From NCBI GenBank assembly GCA_035508795.1, contig DATJMJ010000108.1:1-23669 (forward strand): a DNA stretch of 23,669 bases. Reading direction: 5' to 3'. A program made the position numbers and the translations under genes. Shown here one piece after another: positions 13,443 to 23,100 of the stretch. The notes under the pieces were generated by a model. The model had not been told where the DNA came from. It ran no database searches and was given only the letters and a program-made list of their open reading frames with translations. The first letter of the stretch is position 1; each line of letters begins with the position of its first letter. The stretch comes from DATJMJ01 sp035508795. GTDB taxonomy: Bacteria; Actinomycetota; Acidimicrobiia; Acidimicrobiales; Palsa-688.

Positions 13443-14795
13443 TCAGGCGCCGCTCATCGACATTTCGGAGATGGCGAGCGTCAAGCCCGCAGCCGAAGAG
13501 GGCAGCCACTCGAGGTCGGAGCCCACGCAGGCAACGCCCTGCAGCATGCGCTGGATGCTCGAGGCGATCGTGACCTCGCGCACGGGCGCCGACAGCACGC
13601 CCCCGCTGAAAAGGAGGCCCTCTGCGCCGACGGAGAAGTCGCCGCTCACAGGGTTGACCCCCGAATGCATGCCGCTCACGCTCTGCACCAGCAACCCGTC
13701 CCCGATCCTCCCGAGCACCTCCTCGGCGCTCAGCTCGCCCGGTACGAGGTAGACGGCTCTGGCACCAACCCCTGGCGCGGACTTGAAGCCGGCCCGGACC
13801 GCGCTGGCCGTCGACGAAGTCCCGGCTCTCCTGGCCGAAGTCCCGTCGTACAGGAAGCAGGCTAGGACACCTTCGTCGATCATCGTGTTGCGCCGGCAGG
13901 CGAGACCCTCGTCGTCGAAGGACGAGGCGCCCCAGGCAACTTCGTTGGTGGGGTCGTCGACAAGTGTCACCGCTCGCGAGGCGACGGCTTCGCCGAGGCG
14001 GTCTGCGAAGAGGGAAGTGCCCTTCAGCACGCGCTCGCCGCTCAGGAGCGAACTGACGAGGCCGAGCAGCTGCGCGCTCACCCGGGGTTCGAAAACCACG
14101 GGCAGGTGGGCCGACTTCGGTTGGGTAGCCCCGAGCAGCCGGACCGCCCGGTCCACTGCCTCGCCGGCGGCCTTGCTCGCCACGAGGTCGGACGGTGCGC
14201 GACCAACGGTGTAGGCATGGCCCAGTTTGTTTTGGTCCCCCTCCCCCGCCACGGCGGTCACCGAGAGGTAGCACGAGGTGGACTTGTCGGAGGCGGTTAC
14301 ACCGAGCGAACTGGCGAGCGCCATTTCGGAGGAGGCGTCGGACCAACGGGCGGACTCGACGTTGGTGATACGGGGGTCGGCCGACTTGACCTCGCGCTCG
14401 AGGTCGAGAGCCAGCGCCACTTTGCGTTCAACCGGGAACGAAGCCAGCTCGTCGCGCCAAAGGTCGTGCAGGGTGGGGCTCGCCCCGTCGGGGGCCGGGA
14501 GGCCGACCCACCCTTCGGGGGTCGCATACGAAGCGTTGTCGCGCGCCTCGGCCAGCGCCTCGGCGAGCGCACCCTCCTCGAGCAAGCCGACGTAGGCGAA
14601 GCCCTGGCGCCCATCGGCGACCACTCTTATGCCTGCCCCGGCGACGGTCGCAGAAGAGAGCGACTCGACCTCACCGTCGTACACGTGGACGTCAGTCTCG
14701 GTGCCCCTCGAAACGTAGACCTCGACGGCCTCGCCCGGGCGCGACCAGCCGGCAACTCTTTCCGCCAACTCGAGCAAATCGGGCAATTCGCTCAA
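13443..14795 (-). CDS. tldE: TldE/PmbA-type subunit of TldD-TldE protease
   Basis: Partner subunit of the TldD/TldE metalloprotease, which trims modified peptides and degrades unfolded peptides threaded into the heterodimer. PmbA_TldD signatures are visible: ETDVHVYDGEVES near the N-terminus, ADPRITNVE, AYTVGRAPSDL in the middle, NTMIDEGVLACFLYDGTSARR, and GVNPVSGDFSVGAEG, with SAPVREVTIASS near the end. It lacks the HExxxH zinc motif, as expected for TldE. The best start is the TTG at 14795, which overlaps the tldD stop as TTGA behind a GGGGGGA stretch and gives 450 aa, the family length; a longer frame to 14894 reads only the antisense of tldD's frame and is rejected. Operon with tldD. Confidence 0.9.
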   Translation of the reverse strand: MSELPDLLELAERVAGWSRPGEAVEVYVSRGTETDVHVYDGEVESLSSATVAGAGIRVVADGRQGFAYVGLLEEGALAEALAEARDNASYATPEGWVGLPAPDGASPTLHDLWRDELASFPVERKVALALDLEREVKSADPRITNVESARWSDASSEMALASSLGVTASDKSTSCYLSVTAVAGEGDQNKLGHAYTVGRAPSDLVASKAAGEAVDRAVRLLGATQPKSAHLPVVFEPRVSAQLLGLVSSLLSGERVLKGTSLFADRLGEAVASRAVTLVDDPTNEVAWGASSFDDEGLACRRNTMIDEGVLACFLYDGTSARRAGTSSTASAVRAGFKSAPGVGARAVYLVPGELSAEEVLGRIGDGLLVQSVSGMHSGVNPVSGDFSVGAEGLLFSGGVLSAPVREVTIASSIQRMLQGVACVGSDLEWLPSSAAGLTLAISEMSMSGA

Positions 14796-16216
14796 CGCGC
14801 CGTCCCCCCGATCGTGAGGGCGCGCACCCGCAGTGTCGGCTGGCCCATCCCGACGGGCACCCCCTGGCCGAACTTGCCGCACGTCCCCGGCCACCCCATC
14901 GAGAAGTCGTTGGCGACGGCGTCGATGTCACGGAGTACCTGCGGGCCGTTGCCGATCAGGTTCGCGTCGCGGATGGGGTGCGTGAGCCGGCCGTCTTCGA
15001 TCAGGTACGCCTCGGTCATACCGAAGACGAAGTCGCCGGTCGCCGTGTCCACCTGCCCGCCGCCGAGCTGGGCGATGTAGACCCCCCGAGGGGTCTGCCG
15101 GACGATCTCGTCGGCGTCCTCGGTCCCGTTGGCTACGAAGGTGTTGGTCATGCGGACCATCGGCAGGTGCTGGTAGCTCTGGCGGCGGCCGTTGGTCGAG
15201 GCTGGACGGCCTTCTTTTCGCGCCCGGAGCCAATCCCACATGTAGTCGGTGAGGAAGCCGTCCTCGATCAGCACGTTGCGCTTGGTCGGGTGGCCCTCGT
15301 CGTCGATGGCAGCCGCCCCCCACTCGTGCGGCATCGTGCCGTCGTCGACGAGGGTGACGAGCGGGCTAGCCACCTGCTTGCCAACCTTGCCGGTGAAGAC
15401 GGATACCGCCTTGGCAATGAAGTCGGCCTCGAGGCCGTGGCCACAGGCCTCGTGGAAAAGGACAGCGCCGCTGCCGCTCTTGATGACCACAGGCATGGTC
15501 CCCGAGGGAGCCGGTTTCGCCGCCAGCTTGAGCAATGCCCGGCGGGCAGCCTTTTGGGAAAGGTCCTCCACGTCCCAGCGGTCGAAAGCCTCGAACCCGA
15601 TGGTTGCCCCGGTCGACTCGGCCCCCGTCTGCATCCCCGTGTCGCCGCTCGCTACCACCGAGACCCGGAAGCGCACCCTCACCTGGTCGTCTCCCGCCAT
15701 CAAACCGTCCGAATTGGCGACCAGCACCTTGCGGCGGTTTTCGCCGTAGGTGGCGCTGACCTGGCGGACCGCCCCCCCGGCAGAGCGCGCAGTCGCGTCC
15801 GCACGGCGCAGCAGGCCCACCTTGTCCTGCTTGGCCACCGCGCCGGGCAGGACCTCGACGGGCGAAGGCGTAGCTGCCTGCTGCCTGGTCACCGCGACCT
15901 CGCGCACCCCCCCTCCACCGCTGCGAGCGGCCCCGGAGGCGGCTTCGGCCGCTGCAAGCAGGCCGCGTTCGGAAAGGTCGGCCGTGTGGGCAAAGCCCGT
16001 GGTGTTGCCCACGACAACCCTTACACCGGCACCGGCCTCGCGCCCTGAGCTGAGGTCTTCGATGCGGCCGTCCTCGAGACCGATCATGGTGCCCTTGCGG
16101 TCCTCGGCGAAGATCTCAGCGAAGTCGCCTCCCGTCGCGAGCGCCTGAGCAAGGGCCTTGTTCACGACAGCCTCGCTCAAGTGGTCGAGGAGGCCGGCAC
16201 CGTCCGTCGTAGTCAT
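14792..16216 (-). CDS. tldD: Metalloprotease TldD
   Basis: Zinc-containing catalytic subunit of the TldD/TldE protease (474 aa). The active-site motif is H255-E256-A-C-G-H260 in VLFHEACGHGLEADF, the HExxxH pattern of TldD; further family blocks are TLVDDGTMPHEWGA, DDEGHPTKRNVLIEDGFLTDYM, RQSYQHLPMVRMTNTF and GTCGKFGQGVPVGMGQ near the C-terminus. It starts at ATG 16216, divergent from dxs, with no clear ribosome-binding site; a TAGCTT box 8 bases upstream suggests a near-leaderless mRNA. The stop overlaps the tldE start, so the two chains are made together. Confidence 0.95.
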   Translation of the reverse strand: MTTTDGAGLLDHLSEAVVNKALAQALATGGDFAEIFAEDRKGTMIGLEDGRIEDLSSGREAGAGVRVVVGNTTGFAHTADLSERGLLAAAEAASGAARSGGGGVREVAVTRQQAATPSPVEVLPGAVAKQDKVGLLRRADATARSAGGAVRQVSATYGENRRKVLVANSDGLMAGDDQVRVRFRVSVVASGDTGMQTGAESTGATIGFEAFDRWDVEDLSQKAARRALLKLAAKPAPSGTMPVVIKSGSGAVLFHEACGHGLEADFIAKAVSVFTGKVGKQVASPLVTLVDDGTMPHEWGAAAIDDEGHPTKRNVLIEDGFLTDYMWDWLRARKEGRPASTNGRRQSYQHLPMVRMTNTFVANGTEDADEIVRQTPRGVYIAQLGGGQVDTATGDFVFGMTEAYLIEDGRLTHPIRDANLIGNGPQVLRDIDAVANDFSMGWPGTCGKFGQGVPVGMGQPTLRVRALTIGGTAR

Positions 16217-16224
16217 GCTCGCTC

Positions 16225-16230
16225 AAGCTA
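16225..16230 (-). promoter_or_regulatory. Possible -10 box for tldD (near-leaderless)
   Basis: On the minus strand TAGCTT (TANNNT) lies 8 bases before the tldD ATG, and no Shine-Dalgarno sequence is seen between. This is the spacing of actinobacterial leaderless or very short-leader promoters. Confidence 0.3.
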
Positions 16231-16381
16231 GTCCCGCCTTGCCCGATCGCCGGCCCTGTCGGCGGCCTTTGCCCGCCCGGTCCGGCCCGGTCGCCGGCCC
16301 GACCACCGCCCCGGTCGCCGCTCTGCCCGGACGGGGCGGTTGCGCTGTCGGCGGGCGCGGACCGCAAAGCGGCGGGAGCGG

Positions 16382-16387
16382 TAGGTT
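16382..16387 (+). promoter_or_regulatory. Possible -10 box for leaderless dxs
   Basis: TAGGTT (TANNNT) ends 6 bases before the dxs ATG at 16394, which is what a leaderless actinobacterial promoter looks like. The GAGGG between them is too close to the ATG to work as an ordinary ribosome-binding site. Confidence 0.35.
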
Positions 16388-16393
16388 TGAGGG

Positions 16394-18421
16394 ATGCTCC
16401 TCGAGACTGTCAACGGCCCGAGCGACCTCAGGCGGCTCGACAGCGAGCAACTGGTGACCCTGGCGGCCGAAGTGCGGGAGTTCATCGTCAATGCGGTTTC
16501 GAGCGCGAACAGCGGCCATCTGGGTAGCAACCTCGGCGTCGTCGAGCTGACCATCGCTTTACACCGTGTCTTCAGTTCTCCGCGCGATTACCTCATTTGG
16601 GACACAGGCCACCAGGCTTACGTCCACAAGCTGTTCACCGGGCGGAGGGAGATGTTCAGCTACCTTCGGCAGGCCGACGGCCTGTCGGGCTACCCGTCGC
16701 GAGCCGAATCGGTGCACGACTGGGTCGAAAACAGCCATGCCTCGACAGCCCTGTGCTACGCCCACGGCATCTCCGCCGCCGTGAAGGCGAGCGCCAACCC
16801 AAACCGCCACGTCGTCGCGATCGTCGGCGACGGCGCCCTGACTGGCGGCCTGGCGTACGAGGGGCTCAACAACCTCGGCCACAGCGGCTCTCGCGTGATC
16901 GTGATACTCAACGACAACGGCCGAAGCTATGCGCCGACGGTTTCGCGCCTGTCCGAAACACTCAGCCGTGTACGCCTCCACCCAGGCGTTAGCTCGGCTC
17001 GCCGGCGGATGGAGCACGTGCTCCGGGATCTGCCCAGGGTCGGCAACCTTGCCTACTCGAGCCTCCAGGGCTTCTATTCGGCAATACGCGAGATCATCGA
17101 GCCGCCGGTATTTTTCGAGACGCTCGGCGTCCGCTACGTGGGCCCGCTCGACGGGCACGACATCGCCGGCATGGAGCAGGCCTTCCGGCAGGCCGCCGCA
17201 TTCGACGGCCCGATCGTGGTGCACGTGATCACCCAAAAGGGCAGAGGGTACAAGCCCGCCGAGGACGACGACGAAAAGTGCCTGCACGACGCAGGATCTT
17301 TTGACCCTGCTGTCGGCCCGACCCAATCTTCGCGCGCCATCAAGGACTACACGTTGGCCTTCAGCGACGCCATGCTCGACCTCGGCGACGCCCACAAGGA
17401 GATCGTCGCGATCACGGCGGCCATGCCCGGCCCTACGGGGCTGCTCCCATTTCAACAACGGTGGCCAGGGCGTTTCTTCGATGTCGGCATTGCCGAGCAG
17501 GCCGCGGTCACCTCCGCCGCCGGTATGGCGATAGGTGGACTGAGGCCTGTTGTGGCCGTCTATTCGACATTTTTCAGCCGGGCCTTCGACCAGGCCAACC
17601 TCGACGTCGGCCTGCACGGGTTACCGGTCGTCTTCGCGCTCGACCGCTCGGGCATCACCGGTGACGACGGCCCGAGCCACCACGGCATCCTCGACATGGC
17701 TTTGAGCCTCAAGATCCCCGGGATGACCGTCTTCGCCCCTTCTTCGGCCGAGGAGCTCAAGGTCATGCTCGCGACAGCGGTCCAACTTTCCGGGCCGTCG
17801 GTCGTGCGCTACCCCAAGACGGTTGCCCGCCATGTCCCCCTAGACCAGGTCGGCTCGGGACTTTCTGCGCGCTTGCTCCGCAGGGGCGATGGTTCGGTGT
17901 GCATCCTCGCCGTCGGCAAGCTCCTCGAGGCTGCCGAAGAAGCCGCCGTCCTGCTCGCAGCTGAGGGTGTCGAGCCCACCGTTTGGGACGTGAGAGTCGT
18001 CAGGCCTCTCGACCCCGCAATGGTCACCGACGCCGGGAGCCACAGTTTCGTGGTAACGGTCGAGGACGGGATCCGCAACGGCGGGGCGGGCAATTTCATT
18101 GCCGACGCTGTCGCCGACCTTCACCCGAGCCGCCAGAGCCCACCGGTCCTCAGCCTGGGCATCCCGACTACCTTCATCCCGCACGGCAAACCCGACCGGA
18201 TCCTCGGCCAGCTCGGCCTGGACGGCCCGGGGATAGCCGCTTCGATCTTCAAAGCGATCGAGCACTCGGACTTTTTAGGGAGCAGGGGCGCAGGTTTCGC
18301 ACTCGAGCTCGAAGGTGGCATGGGCGATGCCGAAGTCTCTGACGAGCCTGCCCCGGACGCTGCCGGCAACGTCCTGAGCACCTTCCAGGGTGGGGTGCCC
18401 GGCCATGACGAGGTGAGCTGA
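16394..18421 (+). CDS. dxs: 1-Deoxy-D-xylulose-5-phosphate synthase, variant
   Basis: Thiamine-diphosphate enzyme joining pyruvate and glyceraldehyde-3-phosphate, first step of the MEP isoprenoid pathway. Seen in order: GHLGSNLGVVELTIALH (H42), DTGHQAYVHKLFTGR (H73), NSHAST (H115), ThDP motif GDGALTGG...NDNGRSYAPTV (145-182), then the transketolase-type pyrimidine domain with catalytic E368 (FFDVGIAEQ) and DRSGITGDDGPSHHG, and the C-terminal transketolase domain to about residue 622. The sequence is of the actinobacterial type. Two oddities: the His that follows EQ in essentially all Dxs proteins is Ala (A370), and the protein is 675 aa because the last 50 residues run into the antisense of the CDF gene. 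It may be a second, specialised Dxs. The start matches the family (MLLExxxGPxDL). Confidence 0.9.
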   Translation: MLLETVNGPSDLRRLDSEQLVTLAAEVREFIVNAVSSANSGHLGSNLGVVELTIALHRVFSSPRDYLIWDTGHQAYVHKLFTGRREMFSYLRQADGLSGYPSRAESVHDWVENSHASTALCYAHGISAAVKASANPNRHVVAIVGDGALTGGLAYEGLNNLGHSGSRVIVILNDNGRSYAPTVSRLSETLSRVRLHPGVSSARRRMEHVLRDLPRVGNLAYSSLQGFYSAIREIIEPPVFFETLGVRYVGPLDGHDIAGMEQAFRQAAAFDGPIVVHVITQKGRGYKPAEDDDEKCLHDAGSFDPAVGPTQSSRAIKDYTLAFSDAMLDLGDAHKEIVAITAAMPGPTGLLPFQQRWPGRFFDVGIAEQAAVTSAAGMAIGGLRPVVAVYSTFFSRAFDQANLDVGLHGLPVVFALDRSGITGDDGPSHHGILDMALSLKIPGMTVFAPSSAEELKVMLATAVQLSGPSVVRYPKTVARHVPLDQVGSGLSARLLRRGDGSVCILAVGKLLEAAEEAAVLLAAEGVEPTVWDVRVVRPLDPAMVTDAGSHSFVVTVEDGIRNGGAGNFIADAVADLHPSRQSPPVLSLGIPTTFIPHGKPDRILGQLGLDGPGIAASIFKAIEHSDFLGSRGAGFALELEGGMGDAEVSDEPAPDAAGNVLSTFQGGVPGHDEVS

Positions 18422-19354
18422 CAGCAGGGTCACCTCGCTCGACAGTGCCCAGACGTGCAGGTCGTGGACGTCTTCCACCCCCGGAGTAGCCAGGACCACA
18501 GCCGCGAGGCGCTCGGTGTCGGTCCCGGGCGGGGTGCCTTCGAGCAGCACGTCGGCAACTTGGCGCCCCAAGCGGACCGCCTGCAAGGCGACCATCAGGG
18601 CAATGGCCAGCGAGACGGCGGGGTCCAGCCAGCGCAACCCTTCGTCGAGGAGCAAGGCGACGCCCGCGACGAGCACGCCCGCCGAGGCGGCCGCGTCTGC
18701 GCCCAGGTGGAGCGCGACGGCACGTGTGTTGAGCTCGCCATGACGTTCGGACAGGGCCAGCGCAGCGAAAGCGTTCAGGACGAGCGCGGTGCCGGCTACG
18801 GCGACCATAACGCTGCCCCGCGCCGCCACCGGGTGAGCCAGCCTCACGACCGCGCCCACCGCGACGAGCACCGATACAACAAGGACGGCGCCGGCGTTGA
18901 CCTCTGCCGCCAGCACGCCGCTGCGGTGGTAGCCGAAGGATTTGGAGGCGTCGGGCGGGCGCCGGGCGATGCGGACGGCGGCGAGGGCGATCACGGCTGC
19001 TGCTATGTCGGCCGCGTTGTGCCCGGCGTCGGCCAGCAGGGCGACCGAGTGGGCCAACCAGCCACCGGCCAGCTCGAGCACCGTGACGGCGGCGTTGACC
19101 CCGACCGCCAAGCCGAGGCGGCGCGACCGGCGGCGGGCGAGGGCGGGAGCCCTATCGGGCAGGTTGAGCCGGTGACCGTGAGCTGCGGGCGCAACGGGGT
19201 TGGCGCCGGCCCCGCCCGCCACGTCGGCCGCCGTGCCCGTCATCGCTCTGGCGGCGGACCGCCACCCCGGCCGGCGGTCGTGCCGGCTGGCCTGGGCGGG
19301 TTCGCTCTCCTCGCCATCTTCACCAGCGTACCTTGACGTCGCTCGTGCGCTCAT
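18275..19354 (-). CDS. Cation diffusion facilitator (zinc-type efflux)
   Basis: Membrane exporter of Zn2+ or similar divalent metals in exchange for protons (ZitB/CzcD group). Six membrane segments and a cytosolic C-terminal domain are visible. Metal-site residues in helices 2 and 5 are H112/D116 (LLADAGHNAAD) and H216/D220 (LHLGADAAAS), counting from the start chosen here; the C-terminal domain carries GVEDVHDLHVWALSSEVTLLSAHLV and the ending AHATFELE. The frame is open to 19432, but that would overlap the divergent gene's upstream region; ATG 19354 (359 aa) or ATG 19243 (about 322 aa, nearer family length) are more likely, and none has a good ribosome-binding site. The 3' end overlaps the dxs tail by 147 bp. 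Confidence 0.9.
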   Translation of the reverse strand: MSARATSRYAGEDGEESEPAQASRHDRRPGWRSAARAMTGTAADVAGGAGANPVAPAAHGHRLNLPDRAPALARRRSRRLGLAVGVNAAVTVLELAGGWLAHSVALLADAGHNAADIAAAVIALAAVRIARRPPDASKSFGYHRSGVLAAEVNAGAVLVVSVLVAVGAVVRLAHPVAARGSVMVAVAGTALVLNAFAALALSERHGELNTRAVALHLGADAAASAGVLVAGVALLLDEGLRWLDPAVSLAIALMVALQAVRLGRQVADVLLEGTPPGTDTERLAAVVLATPGVEDVHDLHVWALSSEVTLLSAHLVMAGHPTLEGAQDVAGSVRGRLVRDFGIAHATFELECETCAPAP

Positions 19355-19362
19355 AACGCTAC

Positions 19363-19391
19363 TTGTGCAATGAAAGGGAACGAAATAACAT
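19363..19391 (+). promoter_or_regulatory. Possible promoter for the unknown gene at 19477
   Basis: TTGTGC (19363-19368) and TAACAT (19386-19391) are 17 bp apart, a plausible sigma-70-type -35/-10 pair, about 85 bp before the chosen start codon, in the short gap diverging from the CDF gene. Confidence 0.35.
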
Positions 19392-19476
19392 GGGGACTGG
19401 CTTCCCCCAAATCCGGCAAGCGACGCCGTCACTTGCTGTCAACCCCGCGCACCAACGGCTCATCCGGGGAGGCCCC

Positions 19477-20154
19477 ATGTACTCACTGATCTGCTCCGCA
19501 CCCGACGTGCTCTTCGTCCGGCCCTGGCCCGACGAGGTCCTCGACCACTTGGGCTTCGACCCGAGGTCGGCTTACGTAGAGGACTACTGGCTCGGGATCC
19601 TCGGCCCGTCGACAGTCTTTTTCCTGAGGCGCTTGGCAGCCGGCTTCGACTACAGCCCCGACGGGTTCGGGCTCGACCTCGCCGAGACTGCTCGTTCGAT
19701 AGGCCTCGGGGACAAGAGCGGCCGCCACTCGCCCTTCGTTCGGGCGATCAACCGCACGGTCCAGTTCGGGCTCTCCTACCTTTCCGGCGACGACGAGCTC
19801 TCGGTCCGCCGGCGGGTGCCGCCGCTCAACCACCAGCAGGTCAACCGGCTTTCACCTGCGTTGCGCGACCGGCACAACTGCTGGCAAGCCGAGCAGCTGC
19901 GTTTGCCCGCCGGTGATCAGCAGCAGCGCCGAGCGCGGAGGCTGGTGCTTTCGATGCTCGAACTGGACGAGGACTATGGCGCTGCCGAGCGCCAGCTGTT
20001 GCGTTGGCGGTACCCGGCGGGAGTGGCCCGGGACGCCCTGGCGTGGGCCGGGGCGCAACTGCGTAGCGGGCTGCCGGCGTCCTATTGCGGCGCCGAGGGG
20101 GACGGGCTGGCCGAGTTGGGAGAGGCCGAGATGGCCGGCGCCGCCGCCCCGTGA
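19477..20154 (+). CDS. Protein of unknown function, possible winged helix
   Basis: 225 residues not recognised as a named family. The ATG at 19477 has GGGGAGG 4 bases upstream and opens with the compact, conserved-looking stretch MYSLICSAPDVLFVRPWPDE; an open frame back to 19363 is probably leader. The middle (about residues 45-130: LGPSTVFFLRRLA, LAETARSIGLG, SPFVRAINRTVQFGLSYL, then DELSVRRRVPPL) has the helix-helix-strand rhythm of a winged-helix DNA-binding domain, and residues 125-165 are Gln/Arg-rich. No signal peptide or membrane segment. The last 24 codons overlap the antisense of the ABC exporter tail. The DNA-binding suggestion is only a pattern impression. Confidence 0.7.
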   Translation: MYSLICSAPDVLFVRPWPDEVLDHLGFDPRSAYVEDYWLGILGPSTVFFLRRLAAGFDYSPDGFGLDLAETARSIGLGDKSGRHSPFVRAINRTVQFGLSYLSGDDELSVRRRVPPLNHQQVNRLSPALRDRHNCWQAEQLRLPAGDQQQRRARRLVLSMLELDEDYGAAERQLLRWRYPAGVARDALAWAGAQLRSGLPASYCGAEGDGLAELGEAEMAGAAAP

Positions 20155-23100
20155 CCGTCCTCGGCCCCGACGTCCCCCGCCGGTGTGCCCCTGTCCCCGG
20201 CCCCGGCCCTGGCGGCAGCACCGATTTCAAATGCCCGCCACATAGCTGCGTACTTTCCTCCCCGCTCGACAAGGGCCTCGTGCGTCCCCGCCTCGACGAC
20301 CCGCCCGTGGTCGAGGACGACGATCCGGTCGGCCGATTGGGCAGTCTGAAGGCGGTGCGCGATCAGGACGGTCGTGCGCCCCCGCGACACCCGTTGCATC
20401 GCCGCCGCCACCCTTGCCTCGGTTGCCAGGTCGAGGTTGGAGGTTGCCTCGTCGAGGAGGAGCACGGCCGGTTCGACCAGTTGGGCGCGAGCGAGCGCGA
20501 CAAGCTGGCGCTGCCCTGCCGACAGCGATCGCCCTCGCTCGGAAAGCTGGTGCAGGTACCCGCCGGGTAACGCTGCTACGAACTCGTGGGCACCGACAGC
20601 TCTCGAGGCGGCCTCGACCTCCGCGTCGGGTGCACCGGGCCGCCCGTAGGCGATGTTGTCGCGGACGGTGCCGGAAAACAGGAAGGCTTCTTGCGGCACA
20701 TACCCGAGCTCACGGCGAAACGACCGCAGCTCCAACGAGCGCAAGTCGTGCCCGTCGAAGCGCACGCTGCCTTCGTCAGGGTCGTAAAAGCGAGCCAGGA
20801 GCTTCATTACCGTCGACTTGCCGGCACCGGTCTCGCCGACGAGGGCGACTGTCTCGCCGGGGGCGATCGCCAGATCGACCCCTCTCAGTGCCTCGGGAGC
20901 CTTGGGGCTGTCCGGCGCGGGCGGGTACCTGAACCGGATGTCGTCGAGCGAGATCGCACCGCGCAGGCGGCCGGGTACCACTGCGTCGGAGGCCTGCGGT
21001 GTACGGGTGGTCAACTGCATCAGCTCGGAGATCCGCCTGACCGATACACGGGTCTGTTGCCAAGAGTCGAAGACCTGTGACAACTGCTGGATGGGCGAGA
21101 AGAACAGGTCGATGTAAAGGATGAAGGCGATCAATGCTCCCGAGGCAAGCTCACCCCGGGCGACGAGCCCGGCGCCCACACCGAGGATGATCACGTCCGC
21201 AATATTGGAAAGGAACTGCACGAACGGGAAATAGACCGCGACGAGGCGTTGCGCCGCGACCCGGGACTCGAGGTAGTCGTTACCCAACCGGTGGAAGCGA
21301 GCGACCGTCAAGCCCTCGTGCACGAAGGCCTGCGATTCTCTAACGCCTGCAAGACTTTCTTGAAAGTCGGCGTTGACTATCCCGATCCGCTCTCGCGACA
21401 AGTCGTAGAGGTGGGCGGCCTTGCGCCTGAACAGCACGGTCGCACCAGAGAGCGGGACGACAACGCTCAAGGTGCACGCCCCGAGCTCCGGGTTGATAAC
21501 TATCAGGGCGATGCCAACGCCCACGAAGGTCACCATTGCCACAAGGGCCGAAAGCAGGCCATTTTCTATCAGCGATTCGAACTGGTCGACGTCGGTTGTC
21601 ATCCGCGTCATGATGCGGCCGCCCATCTCGCGCTCGTAGTAGTCGAGGGAAAGCCGTTGCAGTTGCGCCCAAATGCGGATCCGCAGCGACAGCATCACCC
21701 TTTGGGCAGCGCGGCCGGTCACGAACGTTTCGGCGACCTCGTCCACCATGTCGGCCAAGGTGACGAAGAGATAGACGGCAGAGGCCGTCAGCAGCACGGC
21801 GAGCGAACCGCGCGAAACTCCGCTGTCCAAGCCTTCTTTCACGAGCACCGGCCCGGCGAGCGAGGCGAGCCCGTCCACGACCACGAGCGCCAAGCCGGCA
21901 AGGAGCGGCTTGCGGAACTCCCCCAGAAGGCTGCGGAGACTGAAGCCCGGATCCTCGCGAGCCTCTTTTGCCATGTCTATCTCCGGGAAATCCCGCACGG
22001 GCGGCAACGCGTCCACGCGGGCAAGAAGGTCCGGCGTGGGCGCCAGGTTGAGACGCCACGACCCGCCACCTCCGCCGCCGAGCCCCGGGCCGATGCTGGG
22101 TGGGCCGATCGTGCGGGTGGCGCCGGGCGAGCGCCCACCTACCGGCCGTCCTGGGCCCCCCGAGGTCCCTGCGGCCGCCGCGACCTCGGCCCCCGTCAGG
22201 CCGGCGGCACCGTTGCCGCGCTCGACGACCCATGCCGAGGCGGTGACCCCGTTGGGCCCGGCGCCCGAAGTCATCGAGGCCAGGGCCTCGATCCTGTCCC
22301 CTACCCGGGCCGCAAGATCGGCTTCGAGACCGGTGAGCAGGGAGCGGTAGCGGTCGCTGCGGGCCACGAGCTCGTCGTGCGCCCCCTGTTCGACGACCCG
22401 GCCGTCCTCGACGATCACAACCCGGTCGGCAAAGTTGAGGGTCGAGCGTCTGTGCGCCACCATCAGCACGGTGCGGTCGGCCATAGTCTCGCCTAAGGAG
22501 CGGTAGACCGCCTCTTCTATGTTGGCGTCGACTGCGCTCGTGGCGTCGTCGAGGACGAGTATGCGTGGGTTGTACAAGATGGCCCGCGCCAGCGCGACCC
22601 GCTGGCGCTGGCCGCCCGACAGGGTAAGGCCTCGCTCCCCGACGACCGTGGAGTAGCCGTCAGGCAGCTCTTCGATGAACTCGTGCGCCTGCGCGGCCCG
22701 TGCCGCCGCCTCGACCTCCTCGTCGGTCGCCCCGGCCCGCCCATAGGCGATGTTGGCCCTCACGGTGTCTGAGAAAAGGAAGCTCTCCTCGAACACGACC
22801 CCAACCTGGCGGCGCAACGAAGCGAGCGCCACGTCGCGTACGTCGTGGCCGTCGACAAGCACCGAACCTGTGGAGGGGTCGTAAAAGCGCGGCACGAGCA
22901 GGGCGGCGGTGGACTTGCCGCTGCCGCTCGGCCCGATAAGGGCCACTTTTTCTCCCGGGGCAACGTCGAGGTCGAAGCCGCGCAGCACAGGGCTCCCGTC
23001 GGGATAGGAAAAATCGACCTGGCGGAACTCGACCCGGCCGCTCAACTCTGCGAGCTCGAGCGCACCGGGCTTGTCGGCTATCGCCGGCTGCATATCGAGC

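Noticed and set aside
14796..14894. Extended N-terminus of tldE
   Set aside because: The 33 extra residues come from the alternate frame of the conserved tldD 3' end and have no family match; the TTG overlapping the tldD stop is better.
21249..22496. 415-aa plus-strand frame opposite the ABC exporter
   Set aside because: Antisense shadow without motifs; exporter frame has both ATPase domains intact.
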